Source: Carposina sasakii (taxonomy: Eukaryota > Arthropoda > Insecta > Lepidoptera > Carposinidae). Taken from it: 64,000 nucleotides of DNA. The first letter of the stretch is position 1, and the number at the start of each line of letters is the position of its first letter. Both the position numbers and the translations under genes were made by a program. Below are positions 22,431-33,552 of this stretch, piece by piece. The notes beneath the pieces are model-generated. The model was given only the letters and a program-made list of their open reading frames with translations. It was not told the origin of the DNA and did not search any database. The stretch lies in the NCBI GenBank assembly GCA_014607495.2, contig CP053160.1, positions 8,122,001 to 8,186,000 of the forward strand. Reading direction: 5' to 3'.

Positions 22431-22655
22431 GCCGCACTGAAAATTTTTTAATTCGACACAACCATCAACGTTGTCTGCCCTCACGTGTCTGCCCGTTCGG
22501 GTCGCGCACCTCAACATGAGCCCACCCCCACCACCGCCGTCGCCGCCGCCGCGCGCCTCCACTCGCCGCCACTGTCGTGCTATGCGGACCGACCGACTGA
22601 CACAACGACGGAACGCAGCCGCCGCCGCCGCCATCTCTGCCCTCGGCATTGTAAA
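22418..22655. other. GC-rich island next to the Helitron remnant
   Basis: About 200 bp dense in CCG/GCC runs (for example 'ccaccgccgtcgccgccgcc') in a very AT-rich neighbourhood. It follows 'aattttttaattcgac', a phrase that also occurs in the 54-kb Helitron remnant. Open frames on both strands are low-complexity and no domain is recognised. It could be a captured host fragment or an expanded trinucleotide repeat. Confidence 0.4.
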
Positions 22656-22699
22656 TGCATCTTGTGTATTAATATTAACATAAAAGTGTTATGATATGT

Positions 22700-23960
22700 A
22701 TATTCGGAATCCTCATTTCATCAGCTTTAATTTTATATGCATTTTGTTTTATGTTTATTGGTCTATGTCGGTAGGAACATCGAGTAATTGAAAAATAAGA
22801 TATTTCGTAAATTAAACTTGAACACCACTAAAATCGTTATTGTGGCTAAACCTTAAAGGATAGACATATGCTATCGCAGACTTTTTTATAGAACTTTTTG
22901 AGAAGAATAATTCCCCCATACATTGTTATTCTGTATTTTGAGTTATTTCAGCAGCGCACGCAATGCAAGCCTCCAAAAAGCTCGTTTTTCTTCCGTCCGT
23001 CTGATAACTGTTACGATTACTCTAATAATTTCTTAAGTAGGTACACCTAAATTATACACCTATAGAATCCCTGGAATGTCTTCTTTCCATTATTGTAAAC
23101 CGCATAGCTATTGATATAGTAGTTTTTGAGATCCTAGGTAACAAACACATTTTGGGCGCCCTTCGCAACTTCATTTTATACTATGTATAGATAGCCTGCA
23201 ACATCACATACTGTGTTACATTACCTAAACCATGGTTGTTATTTTATACAAGCATAAGCTTAAAATTCATCGCGCATCGACAACAATAAAATTACGATCC
23301 CTCTAAACATCTTTACATGTGGCCCCGCTATTCAAAACGTGCCTGTAGGATGGCACTCATGATCCTATAGTTCTGGCCCCAATTTCTGAGAATACAGCCG
23401 TATATGACGAGTATGTTTGCTCATCTCAGTTTGTTTTCAAAGTATTATCAAAACCGGTAGTCCTACGTAAACGAACCCTTACAACTAATAAACCGGTATC
23501 GACGCCGAAAAACAGAAAAAAAATACAATGCTTTCTGCTCGGTCTTCCAACCTTTGATAGGAGTTTGGGAAATACTGGGTTATATTGTAAAACCAGGGTT
23601 TGAGGTTAACTATCAAGTAGTTAATCTTTACTATTATAAATACGTAAGAAGTAAGTAAAAACCCATTTACATTATACTATTTTCCTGCGAATGTGCAATA
23701 ATTGATACGCCATTAGTGACTAGTAAAAACTTCTGGTTTGACTCGAACTACTGATCCAATTTAAATGAAATTTAGTTCGGAGATAGCCTAGAACCTGAGA
23801 ATGAACATTATTAGACATAGCATACTATATGAATAGATATGGATATCACTGCATATAATAAAACAATATCGCTTCCCGCTGTCTGTCCCTATGTATGTCA
23901 TAATTCAGTATGAAATAAACTATCTGTTCCTGTTCTGAAACTGAATAGTTCCTACTAATA
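22700..23960. other. No gene recognised; repeat debris
   Basis: Contains fragments of family R4 ('gatcctatagttctggcccc' near 23360) and a phrase 'cagcagcgcacgcaatgcaa' also seen in the 54-kb Helitron. No exon supported. Confidence 0.4.
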
Positions 23961-23964
23961 TTGT

Positions 23965-24235
23965 AAATCTTCTATGCTGCTCTGAGAGTGAAAAAAAAAC
24001 GTATAAATAGTACAGCTGCTTCTCTTCCCGGGCATACTGTACAAGTCAGTAGAGGGACAAGAGGGTCTTGGTGTTTTGTAGGCGATGGGCTGACCACCTG
24101 TCACTACTAACCGAACTCGTACATCTCAACTATACCCTCAAAATTGTTTAGAAGTGGCACCATGTGGTACTATCGGCCCTTGGTGCTCTGCCTACCCCGT
24201 AAGGGATAAAGGCGTGATTATATGTATGTAATATT
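23965..24235 (+). mobile_element. SINE-like family S1, near full-length copy
   Basis: From 'atgctgctctgagagtgaaa' through 'actgtacaagtcagtagagg', 'ggctgaccacctgtcactac', 'gtacatctcaactataccct' and 'tggtgctctgcctaccccgt' to TATGTATGTA. About 270 bp, no protein frame. The tail resembles the LINE at 11493-12033. Confidence 0.75.
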
Positions 24236-24421
24236 GTAAATGATACAGAAACTCTGTCTGGCTACTGTCGGGCTCCTAATAGGGTGCATAGTTCTTCTTC
24301 TTAATGTACTTCTTCATATGTCTACTTTAGATTGTATCTATTTCTACCCTGTTTCTATTATATTGTTCTATGTTCATCCTGTCCGTGTATGTATAAGTTT
24401 CAAAACTTTCAAAAGTAAAAA

Positions 24422-24553
24422 AAAAACTATTCTATTCTGGCTAGCTTTCACGCCAAAAACTATTCTATTCTGGCTAGCTTTCACGCCAAAAACTATTCTA
24501 TTCTGGCTAGCTTTCACGCCAAAAACTATTCTATTCTGGTTAGCTTTCACGCC
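24422..24553 (+). repeat. 33-bp minisatellite, 4 copies
   Basis: Four copies of a 33-bp unit (24422-24454, 24455-24487, 24488-24520, 24521-24553) containing 'ctattctattctggctagct'. The fourth has one change (ggttagc). The period is a multiple of three so a frame stays open (ILFWLAFTPKT), but there is no other sign of coding. Confidence 0.9.
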
Positions 24554-24639
24554 AAAACTACTGGTCCCATTTAAATTAGATTTTGTTCATAGGTTAGTTA
24601 GCTTGAGCATAGACATAAGACATAAGTTGCTTTTTATCT

Positions 24640-24835
24640 GCCCGGGGGGCATTACTAGAATATATTGGCTGCATTTCCTTCCGTGCATGTCGTAAGAGTC
24701 AACTAAGGGACTCTGGCATTCTCTCAGGCGATGAGCTAGCAACTTGTCACTGATCATTTACATCTGTCCCCGTTTTGACAAACGTGGCTGTGGGATCCCT
24801 ATTATGATCCTTATTTTTCGGCAAATTAGTTTTCC
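24640..24835 (+). repeat. Dispersed repeat family R4
   Basis: 'ggctgcatttccttccgtgc', 'atgtcgtaagagtcaacta', 'gcgatgagctagcaacttgt' and 'gacaaacgtggctgtgggat'. The longest clear copy of R4 in the window. Confidence 0.55.
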
Positions 24836-25019
24836 CCGGGATTCCTCATTTTGTTTTCTTTTTTATATTCCATGCGGACGAAGTCGCGTAAAGATGTAAT
24901 TATATAAAGAGGCACTGCGGTAAGCGAAAAGTGTCTTTTCACGTATTTCAACTTATTACATTCGACGACATGTCCCAATTCAAGTATGAAATCGTTTTGT
25001 AAAGAATACTTAAGCAATT

Positions 25020-25283
25020 TTGCGTAGTCAACCGAAAACGCCCGATAATCTCCCTTTTTGCGTATATACTCCTTTGTTACACACGTATACCACGCTTCGC
25101 TTTGTTTCAGATAATGTAATAAATAGTTCTGGGAAACTTAGTTTCACAAAGATATTAATTGATGAAATAGTTCCGCTCAATATTGGAGAATACAATGATG
25201 TACATTTCGTACGTAGTTCAAAGGCGAATAGGCAAATATTTAATATTGAGTTTGACCCCAGGTTTTGTGTCCACATTTGCTGA
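25020..25283 (+). other. Unassigned open frame with a possible acceptor
   Basis: An 87-codon frame on the plus strand. Its second half (from about 25108) follows a plausible acceptor TTTGTTTCAG and reads DNVINSSGKLSFTKILIDE, then a segment ending NIEFDPRF before CAG|GTTTTG. The alternating polar and hydrophobic pattern looks more coding-like than neighbouring frames, but no family is recognised. It could be a lone exon, a pseudogene piece or chance. Confidence 0.2.
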
Positions 25284-25675
25284 GATCCGGGGCCTCAATA
25301 TGAGCTTTTAAGGTGTAATCCGGTCAATATAAAAAATCAGGTACTTTTCAAAGCCTACTTCTCCTTTATGGCTGAACTACAAAAAAGTATTATTATCGCA
25401 GTACGAACTTAATAAATCAGGAATGTGTCATTAAGTCCCCAAATCGATACCGTCCATTCCCCATTTTGCAGCTTAAGTCGGGGTCCATAAAGTATTTTCA
25501 TGGGTCAAAGTTGATAGTGAAATAGAATGCGACGGGTTCTCGAGTAAGGAGGGATGTAACGCTATGATATAAACCGTTTAAAAATATATTGAGTACCTTA
25601 TAGTTTTAGAAATAGGATTATGATTTATCAAGTTTTAACAATCAAACCTGTACGCGTCTGTATTCCAAGTAAGTA

Positions 25676-26001
25676 TACAGGGTGTTTTTTCGTTGCCACC
25701 CTTAACGAAGGGTACGTACTGTATACATCAAATAAAGTAAGTTATGCCAAAAAAATGCTGGGAAACGATGTAAATTTTGTTGAAAATTTATCGGGCGAAA
25801 TTTAGTGTCCAGTGTTTATGCTAGTTTTTTCATAGACAGATATTAATAATTTCTCGTGAAAAAATCTTTACGTAACTTTGGATCCTAATACTTTGGAAAC
25901 CAGACACTTCCCAGGTATGCTTCCATGGAGAAAAATGATCGTGATGATGAGGAGATTCCGTAATTTTCGGGAACGTTGACGACCAAAAATTATCCTGTAT
26001 A
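25676..26001 (+). mobile_element. MITE family M2
   Basis: TATACAGGGTGTTTTTTCG start, ATCCTGTATA end, TA on both sides. Has the same internal landmarks as the copy at 16306 and lacks about 50 bp in the middle. Confidence 0.7.
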
Positions 26002-26261
26002 GTTCCAATTAGTAATTGATACTCAATGAACTAATAAGCTTAGTATGAGTTCTCAGATCAAACTCGTCCGTGTTTACTATTCAACCAATCACCCTGTGCC
26101 GTTAATGGTACTCGTATGTTACGTAATTTGAATACATAGATAATAATTCCATAACTATGTTTTTATATGCCGTTTCTTAGTACGATGCAAGACCTTTGAG
26201 ATCTTAGTGTGGGACTAACTATAACTTAACAAATTCATGACTCATGATATTCTTTCATATC

Positions 26262-26338
26262 AATATTTGCAACCACCGGGATTTGAACTCAGGATCTAGG
26301 CTCAAGCAGGGTCGCTACTATTGCGCCACTCGGTACTC
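26262..26338 (-). mobile_element. tRNA-like SINE fragment, different from S3
   Basis: The minus strand has GAGTACCGAGTGGCGCAATA (A-box-like) and TGAGTTCAAATCCCGGTGG (B-box-like), spaced as in a tRNA. Acceptor ends do not pair fully, so it is tRNA-derived rather than a working tRNA. Confidence 0.5.
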
Positions 26339-26339
26339 A

Positions 26340-27340
26340 AACGGAGTCTACTCAATCAAAAGTTTGCTATGTCATATTTCGTACATAAACGGGCACCGAT
26401 CTTAAGACCACCTTACTTTCCAAGCACGTACTACATAAAACTGGCACCCAAATCCTGCCCAAAGTGACCGAAGTCCCGAATGCTGTTCACTCTATTATTA
26501 TACCGGGATAAATATAATGAGGAAAGATGGCGTCGTCACTCTCAATGTAAAGCTCATGGCAAACTATACCGGCACCGCAACGGCATGGCCCCAACCCAGC
26601 AATTACCTTGTCTTTCAATTTAGAGCATTAAATCATGTGTCATATATATACATATATTACCTCACGCCTATGTACCATAGGAGTAGACAAATACTACAAA
26701 TCTCTAATTTACCAAACATACCTTTTTCTCCTCATCCACATTAATTAAGTTCTTCAAACATGCTCGCCTGTTTTAGGGTACTCTTGACTAGTCCTTTTAT
26801 AGGCAAAAACCAGTACTCCGCATCTACAGCACGGAGCCGCTGTCAGGCGAGCTTACTAGAGTCCATTTCCTATACCTAACTTCTATGCCTCACTTCGGAA
26901 CTAACATTTTTTGTATGCACAGAAAACGTGGTCTACACATAGCAACTAGCGCCAACATCCAAATAAACTATAAGGTGACATGCACTCCTACCCACCCACT
27001 CCAAATCACCCCTATATAAAAATTGTATTCGCGGTGACGGCAAGCTTGCACCTCGCAGCCAGTGCATGGACTGCAAGCTACGATACGTAGTAGGTAGCTG
27101 GCGGTTAGCCGTTGCCTCAACTCGATCGCCATCGCTGTGTCGTTGCGGTACTAGGATAGTGTGCCGCGCCCTTAAGTTTACAAGAGAGCGAACGTAATGA
27201 GATAGCGGTTTAACGTACCACGTAGACTGGTACCAAAAATACGAGTAATGTTGATATAAGCTGAGGTATTATAGTGAACTTAAAACAAGTTTTTTTTTCA
27301 TCGCAGAAGCGTGTTATTTCGCTGCACACCACATACCCCG
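26340..27340. other. No gene recognised
   Basis: Slightly GC-richer than its surroundings (26400-27200). No exon with a recognisable product. Short frames have no family signature. Confidence 0.35.
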
Positions 27341-27344
27341 TAAG

Positions 27345-27475
27345 AATACATATGCACACAGCTATGTTCTCGAAATGGGATAGCCAGAACTGCAGGATCA
27401 CAAAGGAGATCTCACAGTTATGATTAGCATAGCTGTGACAGATGACCAGAGACAAGTTGCTAGCTTATCGCCTGT
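27345..27475 (+). repeat. Dispersed repeat family R4, antisense portion
   Basis: 'gatagccagaactgcaggat', 'aggagatctcacagttatga' and 'gacaagttgctagcttatcg', the opposite strand of R4 phrases at 24640-24835. Confidence 0.5.
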
Positions 27476-27607
27476 ATCGAAAAACTTTATTAGTCTCCTG
27501 GTTACATTTTCCTTTTCTACCAAACATCTTCATTTGATACGCGTATTTCGAAATTTCGTGATGAGTGGGCGAGTGAGTGATTTTACTATCAAATGTCGTT
27601 TTTCGCA

Positions 27608-27851
27608 TATAAAGCCTCGAGCACGCTGGATGCGTATGCGTACACGTAAGCGTAAACGTGCACGTACCACTTGTTGTAATGTATGGAACTGTATAGGTAG
27701 GCTCGGGCAGACTGGTTGCGTTTGCGTAGACGTCAGCGTAGACGGCAAGCGGTGTGTCCTGTCTTATACATGTTCATATATTACAACTCGTGGTACGTAC
27801 ACGTCTAAGCGTAAGTCTGCGCATACGCATGCGGAGTGCTCGATGCTTTAA
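27608..27851. mobile_element. CpG-rich foldback element M7
   Basis: Outer ends ATAAAGCCTCGAGCAC and GTGCTCGATGCTTTAA are complementary with one mismatch. Arms of about 85 bp are packed with ACGTAAGCGT-like steps. A related, decayed copy is at 63662-63800 ('gcaagcggagtgtcctgtct'). Frames through it are repeat artefacts. Confidence 0.6.
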
Positions 27852-28317
27852 GCTTTGACCTTGTCTTTTGTTATAGGCGTGTTACCAGCGTAGGAGGTAA
27901 GCGAGGTTCGTCCGTCCCGTAGATCACAATTCTCAAAGGTATGCAACAAAGATTTTATAACATTACCGTTACTTTATATTCAAAAAGCATGATTACATCT
28001 AATTAATTTAATCACTATATTATGTGAATCATCAACCAATTCAAATTATACCAATTCATAAACGGTTGCAGTATCTTCATAATATTCGAAACATTTTAAC
28101 GTAAAAAATATAACACGCACCATTAAAACTTGTTGTAGAGGTTTAACAAAAACAAACCTCCCTCCCCCTATTCCGCAAGTTTTTCTAAGTAAAACGCAGT
28201 GGAAACGAAATCGTTTGCAAAACTGGGTGCAAGGCAATTATATATTGACTAATAAGGTAAGTATATTAGCTTGAGTAAGAAGGCATACAGTGGTTACCAG
28301 CATTAGCAAGAATAAAA

Positions 28318-28450
28318 GTTTAAAAGAGATGGTCAAATTCGTCATACGAGTTAATTGACCCGGTAGCTCAGTTGGTGAGAGCACTGCAAGGAATGCGAGA
28401 GGTCGTGGGTTCGAGTCCCACTCGGGTGAAATTTTTTTTCATTTCTTAAA
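28318..28450 (+). mobile_element. tRNA-like SINE family S3 (sense copy)
   Basis: 'aaaagagatggtcaaattcg' leader, then GACCCGGTAGCTCAGTTGGT (box A) and GGGTTCGAGTCCCACTCGGG (perfect B box). D and T arms pair; the anticodon stem does not. It is SINE-derived rather than a functional tRNA gene. Confidence 0.75.
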
Positions 28451-28479
28451 CATATTTATAATACTGTTCATAGTGTTAA

Positions 28480-28690
28480 TTTAATGGACGAGGCCCTGAC
28501 GCTAATAGCTATTTAGTATAATACCTATTTAGAATGTCTCGAAAACATTTCCCATCATATTCGCTATCGTTCGCTAGATTGAATTTGTGCTTGAAAAGCG
28601 GCGCGGGACTCAATAGGCTAACTGGAGAAAGTGGGTGTATAATTTGCATTCATCTGCTCAACCTTTTTGAGGATTCTGGGCGTGACTATA
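28480..28690 (+). repeat. Dispersed repeat family R5
   Basis: 'ggacgaggccctgacgctaa', 'aatgtctcgaaaacatttcc' and 'ggctaactggagaaagtggg' match 31095-31345 and, inverted, 40565-40800. Confidence 0.5.
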
Positions 28691-28697
28691 AATATTA

Positions 28698-28800
28698 TTA
28701 AGAAAATGAAAAAAAAACATCCGAGTGTGATTTGAACTCACGACCTCTCGCATTCCGTCCATCGCTCTAACCAACTGAACTATCGGGTCACTTAACTAAC
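28698..28800 (-). mobile_element. tRNA-like SINE family S3
   Basis: 'atccgagtgtgatttgaact' (mutated B box), 'cgacctctcgcattccgtcc' and 'accaactgaactatcgggtc'. Lies 250 bp from the sense copy at 28318, in inverted orientation. Confidence 0.65.
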
Positions 28801-28917
28801 CATTAATATATACTTATATGTTTTTACAATGTATATGTCTTAACGAATTAAACATTCACACTCGAATTGTTCTATGTACGTTGTATACCGATATAAACAT
28901 TGAGATTACAGATTACG

Positions 28918-29225
28918 GATTTCCATTTACCACGTTCCTGACACACCTCATTTGCTTCTTCTACTTTCATGATATTCTTCATGTATGCTTGTCGGTTCAC
29001 GATACTCTTAGCCTGACCTTTCTCTAGAATTTCTCAAATTTGGTCTGTGAAAGTACGGCAAGTCCCTACCAACTCTTCCATCCACTCTGTTGTACACTTT
29101 CTTCGTCACTCTACTGTCACTCATCCTGTCCACATGCCTAAACCATCTCAACATATCCTTTTCAATCTTGATTGCAACGTCCTCATTTACACCATACTTC
29201 TTTCTGAACACATCATTTCCTTATG
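28918..29225 (-). pseudogene. Decayed non-LTR retrotransposon 3' fragment
   Basis: The minus strand reads KKYGVNEDVAIKIEKDMLRW, FRHVDRMSDSRVTKKVYN and then breaks frame. Compare GINEDVVTKIEKG..LRWFGHV at 11493-12033. Frameshifts and substitutions mark it as old. Confidence 0.7.
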
Positions 29226-29944
29226 CTTCAAAGTTATTTCATACAATATATTCATTTTCTACTTCTCAATAGGTACGAGTAGGTATATTTACAGTTTTTG
29301 ATGTAGTAAATACGCTCTACTCTCTTTCTCTACAAAAACTTATTTCTCCTTTCACAAATCCGATCATTATCAATAAAGACAAATTGCAATGTATTGTTTT
29401 TCTAAAGACGGAACGGTATTTTCCTTTATTTTACGACTAAAGATGGATTGACAGCCCAAATAGATTAAACTAACAAGATTATTTTAGGTTTATATACGTA
29501 GAAAAATCCTTTTATTTCTTTCAATCAAAACAAGAACTTTATGATTCAGTATATTGATAATAAAAAAAATATTTTCATTGTGTTTGCTGTTTTTGCCTAC
29601 TTCACGATTCTGCATAAAAAATTACGATTCTGTTCTCTGATAATGTAAATTCTTGTAAATATGATTAATGTTCCTTTAAAGTGAGCTAACATATTGTGCA
29701 TGTTACTTACCTATAAACTAATATACCTACTTATAGTCTAATGTTTTTTTTATTTCTATTTAAAACATTTCACTTACTGACTTCGTATAATTATACCTTT
29801 AAACGGTTCTTTTTTTAATAACCTTCATACTGCGTACAACTTAATAATATTCTCTGGGCCTTACTAATAAAAAGCTTTATAAAATAGGTATAAGCTCTTT
29901 ACAGTTTAATTTGACATATATTCCACATATTATGCTGTCAAAAA

Positions 29945-30135
29945 TTATACTGTACAAGTCAGTAGAGGGACAAGAGGGTCTTGGTGTTTTGTAGGCGATG
30001 GTTTGACCTGTCACTACTAACCGAACTTGTACATCTCAACTATGCCCTCAAAATTGGTCAGAACTAGCACCATCGGCCCTTGGTGCTCTGCCTACCCCGT
30101 AAGGGATAAAGGCGTGATTATATGTGTGTATGTAA
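29945..30135 (+). mobile_element. SINE-like family S1
   Basis: 'actgtacaagtcagtagagg', 'aaccgaacttgtacatctca' and 'ggcgtgattatatgtgtgta', with a short internal deletion. Confidence 0.7.
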
Positions 30136-30479
30136 AAAGTATAACGAGGTTGTAACTTTACGTGCAGTTTGTTAATAGTAACAAGGTCTATTGGATTTGT
30201 TATCAGCAGAGGTCGGAATTAGGTAGAGTCATTTATGTACTTGCACTGATTTCATACAGCGAAAGAATAAAGTGGATATGCCTCAAATTCCGGTATTAAT
30301 TTTAAAGAGCAGAAATTTTATGTTAATTATCTTTGTTTTATTTGTCTATCTCTGAGGGTTTTATTATTATTTATTTATAATATTGTTGGCCACACGGGAT
30401 TGTCCATTAGAAATCCTGGAAAGGTCCACATTAATATCAACATTCGATGCAAGTACATAAATGACTCTACCTAATTCCG

Positions 30480-30665
30480 ACCTCTGGTTATCAGTCACCA
30501 GAACTGCAGTATCACGAAAGAAAACCTACAGCTGCGTTTAGCATAGAGGGGCTAGATGACGATCTGTAACAAGTTAGTTGTTAGTCTGAGAGAATGCCCC
30601 AACGTTCCTTAGTCCACTCTTATGACATACACGGAAGAAGATGCAGCTGATTTTTTCTAATGAAG
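30480..30665 (+). repeat. Dispersed repeat family R4, antisense portion
   Basis: 'accagaactgcagtatcacg', 'ctacagctgcgtttagcata' and 'cttatgacatacacggaaga' follow R4 read in reverse. Confidence 0.45.
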
Positions 30666-31094
30666 CCCCGCATCCGTACAGTCAAAGAAGGCAGAATAAC
30701 AAAAAAGGTATTATATACTTAAAAATACTGTCATAACCAATGCCAGATAAGCAATTAGGTGACCTAAATTATGAAGTAGACTTTAAAGTTTAAATTATGT
30801 CTACGTTTATAGGAGACAAAGAAACTAAAATCCGTTGAGAGGATTTAAAGTCTAGACAGACAGGCCGATTTTAGGAAAACTCTATTTATGCTCTGTAAAT
30901 ATTAAAATTTAATAATTTTGGTAAGCTGAGAAGCTTGAACGTGTATCTAAGGGCTTTTCTTGCAAAAAGAATTAAACATTGTTTAATTTGACAGGATATG
31001 TCATACATTATGCTGCCAAGGTATCGTGTTTAACAGGTGTGTAACTGTACACACGGTTTATAAGTAGCACCTTAAGTTTTCTCACCTACCACCG

Positions 31095-31345
31095 GTGCAC
31101 CCTATTATATAACGGACGAGGCTCTGGCGCTATAAGCCCTATAATATTTAGAATGACTCGATGACATTTCCCATAGGAATCGTTACCGGATGCTAGATGG
31201 TTGTATTTGTGCCCGAAAAGCAGCGGTAGGCTCACGGCTTACCACGTGGGACGTAATAGGCTAACTGGTCTAAAATGAGTGTGTATTTTGCACACTCCTG
31301 CCAAACCTCCTTGGGGAATAATGGGCGTGACTTGTATTTTTGTAT
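31095..31345 (+). repeat. Dispersed repeat family R5
   Basis: 'ataacggacgaggctctggc', 'gcggtaggctcacggcttac', 'cacgtgggacgtaataggct' and 'caaacctccttggggaata'. Compare the reverse copy at 40565-40800. Confidence 0.55.
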
Positions 31346-31517
31346 GTAAATTTTTTTTTTTTCTTTTTTCCACGCAAAATTTATTATGCGGACTATGAAA
31401 CATGGCAGTTAATCAGTAATAAACTTATGCTATGTTCACGTGGACGAATTCGCGGGCTTCTGTTGGATCACCAGGGCATCAACTATTTTATAAATTATAA
31501 ATACTTATATATTGAGA

Positions 31518-31665
31518 AATGAAAAAAAAAATCCCCCGAGTTGGACTCGAACCCACGATCTCTCTCATTCCGTGATGTGCTCTTACCAACTGAGCTACCG
31601 GGTCAATTAACTCGGATGACGAAGTTGACCATCTCTTTTAAAGTTAAACGTTTCAAATTTAATTT
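31518..31665 (-). mobile_element. tRNA-like SINE family S3
   Basis: 'cccccgagttggactcgaac' (B box GGTTCGAGTCC on minus), 'ccaactgagctaccgggtca' and 'gacgaagttgaccatctctt'. Confidence 0.75.
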
Positions 31666-31881
31666 CTTATTTTTTGATTGAAAAGTAAAGCCATACATTT
31701 TCGAATGCTATGTAGCCTTTCAAGAACACGGAATTCTTTATTTTATAACATTAAAATATTTCAGTCTTCGAGACCGGCTACAGCTAGCTGCTGTTGATAA
31801 TTTTTAAACAAAATATTCTTATATCCTCCCTCTTAACAAGCCATGATACAAATTTTTTAGATGATGGTTCATCACATTTTT

Positions 31882-32610
31882 AGGGTTCCGTACCTCAAAA
31901 GGTAAAAACGGAACCCTTATAGGACCACTTTGTTGTCTGTCCGTCCGGCCGTCTATCTGTCAAGACCGTTTTTCTCAGGAACGCGTGGAGGTATCAAGCT
32001 GAAAGTTATATTAAATACTCATGTCTACTGTCCCTTGGAGCTGTGGAAAAATCAAACTTCTAAGCCAACGGAATCAAAAGATACAGACGTTTATGATGTA
32101 AATTTCCACAAATTTTCAATATTCGCAAGGGAATCAAAACCTACAGGGTACTTCCCGTGAACTCAGGATCTTGAAATTTAGTACGAAGCAACGTCGTATA
32201 GCACAGATAAAGGAAAAATCACGAAAACCGTAACCGTTCCTCATGAACGTTTAGAGTCGCGTCTATAATACCTTTAAGCTGTGATAAAATCAAACTTCTA
32301 TGTCAACGCAATCGAAAGAAACAGCAGTTTTAGCCGCATATTTTCAAAATTGTAACTACTCGCATGGGAATCAAAACTTAAAGGGTACTTCCCGTCGACC
32401 TAGAATCTTGAAATTTGACATGAACCAATGTTTTATAGCACACATACGAGTAAAGGATAAATTACGAAAACCTTAAATTTTTTGTTACATCGCATATTTT
32501 TCTATGGTCGTGATGGGTGAACTTTTAATTATATACCTACCTACAGGTTTATACGGAACCCTCGGTGCGCGAGTCCGACTCGCACTTGGTCGGTTTTTTA
32601 GTTTTTGGTT
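31882..32610 (+). mobile_element. Dispersed repeat starting GGGTTCCGTACC, about 730 bp
   Basis: Begins 'agggttccgtacctcaaaag' and ends 'gtccgactcgcacttggtcg' then GTTTTTT. An internal segment is duplicated: 'gggtacttcccgtgaactca' near 32146 and 'gggtacttcccgtcgaccta' near 32382, each followed by 'atcttgaaattt'. A diverged 5' portion recurs at about 38490-38720. No intact frame; class not certain. Confidence 0.55.
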
Positions 32611-32654
32611 CAGCAAAAAAATTAACAGTATACAGTTTCTATTGCAGTAGTAAC

Positions 32655-32785
32655 AGCGAACTTGTACATCTCAACTATACCCTCAAAATTGGTCAGAAGT
32701 GGCACCATGTGGTTCTATCGGCCCTTTGTGCTCTGCATACCCCGTAAGGGATAAAAGCGTGATTATATGTATGTATGTATGTAGT
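32655..32785 (+). mobile_element. SINE-like family S1, 3' part
   Basis: 'gaacttgtacatctcaacta', 'aagtggcaccatgtggttct' and 'gcgtgattatatgtatgtat'. Confidence 0.7.
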
Positions 32786-32984
32786 AACAGCGGCTAATGG
32801 CCTTAATATCACATGTGAAATATAATAAATGTTCTCAATTTCTCAGCTTTAATAAAGCCCTAGATCTCCATTCAGGTATAAAGTCGTAATGAATTCTCTT
32901 CGGGCTCGAATATTCTGTACGCGTTTGACATTGAAGTTTGCTGATATTACACTAATTTTAACTTATGGTATAAGTTATAAGAAA

Positions 32985-33552
32985 CTAGCTGCTCGCGACT
33001 CCGTGCGCGTGTTTCGTAAGAAAAACATAATGTACCGTTTCTGCCCCCTAGTATGACCACGCATCGTGGATATCGTATCGTACGATATCGTATCGTCTCT
33101 ATACAAAATTCAACATGTACATTACAACTATACGGCAATATTTATCATATTTTGATAGGCTAAATGTCAATAAATCGGTTTATCATACCGTGTTTCGCAG
33201 GTCATGGTACTTGAGCTAGGTCGATAAGTAGTCTATGTCCTGTCTCGGGCTCTAGACAAGTCTTTCCCAAAGTAAATGATAACGCCCCCTCGTGGGCGTT
33301 GGAGGCCTAGAGAGGGGCAGTTAAGGACCCAGAAAAAAAATGCGCAACTAATATGCTATTGACATTTTTAAGGAGAAATAAAAATTGGGGTTTTTGAAAA
33401 AAATATTTTCAAAGTGGGCGTTAAACGAAATAAGTTTGCAAACCTCTTCTCTAGACTATCTATGAATCATTCCATTTAAATCGGTTGAGTAGTTTTAGCG
33501 AGAATCGGCAACAAACAAATGGATGAACAAACTTTCGTATTTATAACATTAG
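32985..33552 (-). mobile_element. Helitron-like element (CTAG end), decayed
   Basis: The minus strand ends 'cacgcgcacggagtcgcgag' 'cagctag' then T, again hairpin plus CTAG. The other side has 'aaacaaatggatgaacaaac', typical of this family's 5' half. The middle (about 33050-33110) is interrupted by a GATATCGTATCGTAC palindromic run. Confidence 0.45.

Noticed and set aside
22353..22694. Frames on both strands over the GC-rich island
   Set aside because: Low-complexity triplet runs; no recognisable domain or splice context.
28356..28431. A functional tRNA gene
   Set aside because: Boxes A and B and the T arm are good, but the anticodon stem does not pair and the unit is one of many SINE S3 copies.
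33060..33105. GATATCGTATCGTACGATATC run as a regulatory operator
   Set aside because: Probably a short palindromic expansion inside a decayed Helitron-like repeat; no gene nearby.
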